DNA of 64,000 nucleotides from Owenia fusiformis (Eukaryota; Annelida; Polychaeta; Sabellida; Oweniidae), in contig CAIIXF020000010.1 of the NCBI GenBank assembly GCA_903813345.2, forward strand, positions 6,131,169-6,195,168, read 5' to 3'. The position numbers and the translations under genes were made by a program. The notes beneath the pieces were generated by a model. It worked only from the letters and a program-made list of their open reading frames with translations. It did no database searches and was not told the DNA's origin. This document shows positions 59,888 to 64,000 of the stretch, one piece after another. Positions within the stretch are counted from its first letter, which is position 1; each line of letters starts with the position of its first letter.

Positions 59888-60004
59888 CAAGCAGTCAGTG
59901 TAATTGTGGAACGAGGGGAAGGTGCATCAATATTGCGAATATATACAATTACTGTAGTTGTGATTTAGGCTACTCTGGCAGTGACTGCAGTGTCAGAGCA
60001 GATG
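59888..60004 (+). CDS. Secreted EGF-VWD protein, exon 2 (EGF-like module)
   Basis: A 117-bp exon between TATTTTCCAG and GTAACG, phase 1 on both sides, so it can be inserted or lost without a frame shift, as usual for shuffled EGF modules. It encodes 39 residues with six cysteines: SSQCNCGTRGRC, then YNYCSCDLGYSGSDC. The C-x-C, C-x-C, GYSG-x-x-C pattern is that of tenascin/teneurin-type EGF-like domains, whose cysteines form three disulfides (1-3, 2-4, 5-6). The classical Asp/Asn calcium-binding consensus is not visible. It joins exon 1 (Gly codon becomes Ala at the junction) and exon 3 in frame. Confidence 0.88.
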
Positions 60005-60949
60005 GTAACGAGATACTTATATATGATTTGTCAGAAATGAAAAAAAGTATATAAGGCATACATAAAAAGTGTTATGAAAGACTACAAGTTTGTTTCTTGA
60101 AAATATTCCAGCAACGTTTCTATTGATTTTATATAGCTCATTAAAACCAATCTACTTGTATGTCAGGCATATATTTCGACCTTTATGGTAAAAGACTAAA
60201 ATTGAAGGCAAGAACAGATGCAACATGGACGAAATTTGTTTAACATCATTTTTAACAACGGTAGAACGCGAAAGAAAGGACATCTTTTATTCCAATGGTC
60301 CTTTTCCATATACATGTAGCTTTGAAATCTTGTTAATTCTCGTTTTAAATGAAATTTTAGGAAATCTGCATTTTAACCATTAAAGATTAACATTTTCTTC
60401 TATTTGGTAGCCTATTTCAATTCTGTGTAATTTTCTATCAAAACAACTTTGATTTGCACAACCTTTTGAAGTTCATTTACTCTTATAAAGATCATAATTT
60501 TAATGCGAAATCACAATCCACATGTCTATAAGATCATATAGTTACATTCCAATGGCGTCTTAAGTTGATCCAATGAAATTACTGGTTAAATCAAGAAATT
60601 AAGTGACTTCTGCTATACAATAGGTTGCCATGTATTCTAGCCCTACCAACACCCATGATATATCTATTTTCCATTTATATGGAAATTGGTCAATTAAATG
60701 CATGTGATGATCAAGTTATCTTTCTGCTCGTATTCAAACTAGAATATGTGATTAGGCTATTATTTATTGGGTAAGTGATCAAGGTCATATTAAAAAACAA
60801 ATATAGCCTATGCGCGTAAGATGATCCTTCAAAATATACCAAAAAAAATTTGTATTCAAATTAGACGGGTCGTCACATAATGGTCATTGTAAATTGAACA
60901 CGTCTCAGAAATATTCGTGAAAATCACATTAGATACTTTTTTATTTTAG

Positions 60950-61239
60950 ATAGAAGTGCCTATCAAATGTGCAAAGCATATGGCGAAGTTCACTATCGAT
61001 CGTTAGATGGAGCTCATTTTGATTTCCAAGGTAATTGTCATTACCTTCTTCTTTCACATGGATTCCAACTAACGGACCCACCTCAGAAGACTGTCGTGTA
61101 CGAAGTGTTCCAGAAGAATTGGATTAAACCAGGAGGAAACCAAGTTGCCTGGCCAAAAATTACATATATCCATTTGAATGCGGGTAACGACATATTTGAA
61201 ATCGGACAGAGGCTGCAAAATGGAGAGCCAGACGTAAAG
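60950..61239 (+). CDS. Secreted EGF-VWD protein, exon 3 (start of VWD domain)
   Basis: A 290-bp exon from TTATTTTAG/ATAGAAG (phase 1) to GTAAAG/GTGAGT (phase 0). It encodes CKAYGEVHYRSLDGAHFDF, then QGNCHYLLL: the N-terminal signature of a von Willebrand factor type D domain (C-x3-G-[DE]-x-H-[YF]-x-[ST]-x-DG-x3-[FY]-x-F-x-G-x-C-x-Y-x-L). The exon gives about 97 residues, whereas a full VWD is about 150-160, so at least one more exon is needed; none was recognised before 64,000. VWD domains occur in mucins, zonadhesin, IgGFc-binding protein, vitellogenins and adhesive secreted proteins of invertebrates. This points to an extracellular, possibly matrix- or mucus-associated, role. The three exons total 368 codons without a stop. 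Confidence 0.88.
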
Positions 61240-62205
61240 GTGAGTTTTGTGACAACTGAAAATTAAGATAACAGGAAGTCGTCAACACACATGTGTTAAA
61301 CAAAACCTTTATATTATTCTAACGACTCCAAACATCCAATAGCTATACATGTAACTATGACAAGTAAATTAATTCTGTGAAAAAATCGCCAGAAAAAAGT
61401 AGACTGGCACAAACAGATCCCCTACAAACAAGACCCCTACACACCCTCGAGTTTTCACATTATGAAATACTGAACAGTATCCCGAACGATAACAACCCGA
61501 ACAAATTAATTCTTTTAACATGTTTTTAAAAAGTATCGAGAAAAGTAATGTTTTCTCCGGCTTGATGTGCATGTAGATCGAGAGATTCGGGTGAAATCAA
61601 GTGGGTAAATAGAGAGGGGAGCGCCCCAGAGTTTAGAGTTAACAGATATAATTACGTATCTTGCGTACCACATTCGTTTGCGCAAATTCTCACCAGTTAG
61701 TTTTCGAAAATAACACGTCGTTGTGATGTTTTAACAATGTAAGCATATTCATTACACATTTCTTCATTTTGATCCAAAATAATAAGCTATGATATTAATC
61801 AAAACACCAGAAATTAATATAATAGCCTATTATTTGAAGCGTGTTTCGAAAATTTGAAACCGCCATAGTTTTGTCTGTCAATCAGGACGATATATCTTCT
61901 CAATACAGATTATTTACATGATAGACAATTACACATATGTCTTCTTTGAACCCTGGGATTATCCCCCGTGGTGTAAAAATAAACTTCCAAAATATGACAT
62001 AATTTAACATCCAGGCTTTGTTTTGTCATCCGGGCTTTGGAATCCATTGTAACTTTCCATAAGAAATGATATATAACATGATAGGTTGGCGACTGGCAAG
62101 GCTACATGTATGAGTTTAGAGGGAGGTGCATGCATATGAAACACCCTGTATATGCAAATTAGTATATTTCTTGAATTGAAATACTGCATTCATTAAACAT
62201 TTTAT
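61240..62205. other. Intron following exon 3; no further exon recognised
   Basis: Begins with the GTGAGT donor. A solo element end (on the minus strand TACAGGGTGTTTCATATGCA) lies at 62119-62152. No VWD continuation was seen up to the window edge, so the next exon is either short, diverged or outside. Confidence 0.5.
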
Positions 62206-62210
62206 TAATA

Positions 62211-62996
62211 CAAGGGTTGTTCAAAAAGTTTTGCACAAATATGTATAATTGTGAGAATAACGGACCAATCTTGTTCATAGTTGGTATGTATGTGCCCATA
62301 TCTTATTCCCTTACACTGTCAAAGTTTCATGTATACGCCTACGTTATAAAAGTTCTCATGAATTCAGGAGATATTGGAGAATATGGCTTTGAATAATAAA
62401 GTTGGAGAGAAAACATTGATAGAATACATGATAAAGAATGGGGAAACAGTATAACACAAGTTATACTCATTCATGATTAAGACATATTGCATATGATGAC
62501 TCCAATAGGGTCTGCTAAGTATTCCAAGATGGAATGAGAGAAGGGAAATGTATTGGGGGTAGCAGTACTTATGAGAGGGCGTCATATCCTATAAGTAGGA
62601 TGGTTCAGACATTTGCTTATGGACTGGACGTAATGCTACAAGTATAATGCATTAATGAAAGGAAGACTATATGTTAAGTACTGTATATTTAGATTAAACA
62701 TAAATTAGTTATACTATAACCTGATTAACAGCTGAAAGAAGAAAGATTGACAGAATAATTTCAGTCTATAAAGGTATTCACAAAATCAATTCAATCTAAT
62801 GACGTCATATGTACCATGGGGCCATTGGTTCAAATTTTTAAGTCAATGTATCTCAAGAAGTATATTGCTTATGGTCCTGAAATTTCATATAAGCTTGTAA
62901 GAAGGGTAATAATATATCTGTATGAAATTTCACATAAAAATAACAAAATCTCTTCTCTTGAGAAGCTGTCGTGCAAGACTTTTCGAACGACCCTTG
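62211..62996 (+). mobile_element. TA-flanked TIR element (GTTGTTCAAAAAGTTT family), copy 2
   Basis: A 786-bp element with TA on both sides. The left end is CAAGGGTTGTTCAAAAAGTT and the right end is the complement of CAAGGGTCGTTCGAAAAGTC. It is the inverse-orientation relative of 39583-40639 and shares its core blocks (ATATTGGAGAATATGGCT, then AATAAAGTTG.AG). The 101-109 codon frames near its right end on both strands cross the TIR and are not genes. It probably lies inside the large downstream intron of the EGF-VWD gene. Confidence 0.85.
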
Positions 62997-63603
62997 TAAG
63001 AACAACTTATCAGATAGTGTGCATATATGTAAATTATTTGATGAAAATAGATATGTGTCATCATCAAATAGTAACACATTCATGCAGTAAATCACTTGAT
63101 TTATGCAGGTGTTTGATTCATAGAACTGATATAGCAAGACAATAGGTCCCTGAATCACACCATTAGTTAATTATGAAGCATGGTTGAATGATACACTGTG
63201 CTAGTTTCAGTCATATAGGTAGTATACCGTCCATGTTATCGCTATTCCAAAGTTGATTTCATAGTTTGAAAATTCATCATAGCAAAATATTATGATCAAT
63301 TGAGTCGGTGGTTTTCAAAAGTTCACTTTTAGATAATGGCCACCTTCATTTGCATCTACAATTTTCCCCAAGGTTGCCTTTTGTCCAACCCAGCTAAATC
63401 ACTTCATAAAACCCTTATGATAGTGATTACACAATAAGTTATCGTGTTTTTATAAAATCAAACGTTCACTGCACGGTCCCGTTTAGACCGTTCCGTATTA
63501 GTGGTTGTGTTGACATTAATACAGAATAAATCATACCATTTCATGAAAAATGGTGACTAGGCCATGGGATGACTTCCGAATATGGAGGATCCGTAGCACA
63601 CTA

Positions 63604-64000
63604 CAGTTTGTCTCAAAAAATGTTACACTTACAAAAAGCTCAATATCTTTCATGATTTTGAGTTTTCCCCTAAAATATACTTAGATACCGAAAGACCAGT
63701 CTTTCTCGAATAAATCTACACCATCAGATTCACGGGAGAGATTTTATAGACGCATGTGAAATCTGATTTGCGCCAACTTCTCAGTGGTTGGATATGTGGT
63801 GATCAATTCTTTTTTGGTGTGAATGCTGTGGACAGTGATATCTTGATATGATCAATGATCCAGTTGTTTCTTTACTGGATAGAAATACAATATTTCATTG
63901 TCAGAGTGTTCAATTTTGTTACGTATGATGGCAACAGGATGGTGCAAAGGCATGTGGCAGGTTGTTTGGTAGAACTCTTTGGAAATCAGAAAATAGCATT
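63604..64000 (+). mobile_element. Mariner-type element cut by the window edge
   Basis: TA followed by CAGTTTGTCTCAAAAAATGT and TACACTTAC is a typical Tc1/mariner left end. The plus strand downstream encodes transposase-like sequence, which supports an element continuing beyond 64,000. Confidence 0.75.
63880..64000 (+). pseudogene. Mariner-type transposase remnant at right edge
   Basis: One plus-strand frame reads LDRNTIFHCQSVQFCYV, a TGA stop, then WQQDGAKACGRLFGRTLWKS. WQQDGA is the second catalytic Asp motif of Tc1/mariner transposases, and the residues before it fit the usual preceding segment. The in-frame stop and the loss of the His that normally follows (DGAPxH) suggest a decayed copy. 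The rest is outside the window. Confidence 0.75.

Noticed and set aside
62816-63158. Frames of 109 and 101 codons on opposite strands
   Set aside because: Both run through the terminal inverted repeat of the mobile element at 62211-62996 and are not conserved in its relative at 39583.

Overview
The window looks like nuclear DNA from an invertebrate metazoan. It is AT-rich, very gene-poor and packed with repeats. It holds one recognisable host gene, which has GT-AG introns and encodes a secreted EGF-VWD protein. A more precise placement is not possible from the sequence alone. The tRNA-derived SINE, the many Tc1/mariner-type relics and the GACGGACGG-type simple repeats would suit a marine invertebrate, such as a lophotrochozoan or an invertebrate deuterostome, but that is inference.

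Layout. 1-5.5 kb: a decayed LINE reverse transcriptase on the minus strand, two inverted copies of a CGGCCGG-rich foldback element, and a dispersed repeat (called R1 here) split by a 2.09-kb Mutator-like element with long terminal inverted repeats and a 9-bp target duplication. An imperfect tandem duplication follows. 5.5-13 kb: mostly featureless DNA with two Tc1/mariner-type elements, one holding a recognisable dead transposase. 13.2-20.7 kb: a satellite-rich block with a 61-bp minisatellite, 115-bp, 57-bp and longer units, the first CTATCACACC element, and a 1.6-kb repeat that begins and ends with CCCAACGAAC-like motifs. 21-43 kb: further CTATCACACC elements, a mariner relic with a DD37D-like C-terminus, small MITEs, two tRNA-like SINE heads, and a segmental duplication whose second copy carries a transposon insertion. 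44-57 kb: more TIR elements, R1 copies and foldback elements.

The host gene starts at 57,757 on the plus strand. Three exons with compatible splice phases (57757-58453, 59888-60004, 60950-61239) encode a probable signal peptide, a helical region of about 210 residues that I do not recognise, one six-cysteine EGF-like module and the N-terminal part of a von Willebrand factor type D domain. The reading frame runs into an intron at 61,240, and the rest of the gene probably lies beyond the window. Intron 1 holds a foldback element and a solo transposon end. The window closes with another mariner-type element, cut by the right edge.

Most of the other open frames are short (under 130 codons), and many start inside repeats; I do not count them as genes. 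No real tRNA, rRNA, CRISPR or operon-like structure was seen. All repeat boundaries and homologies were judged by eye.
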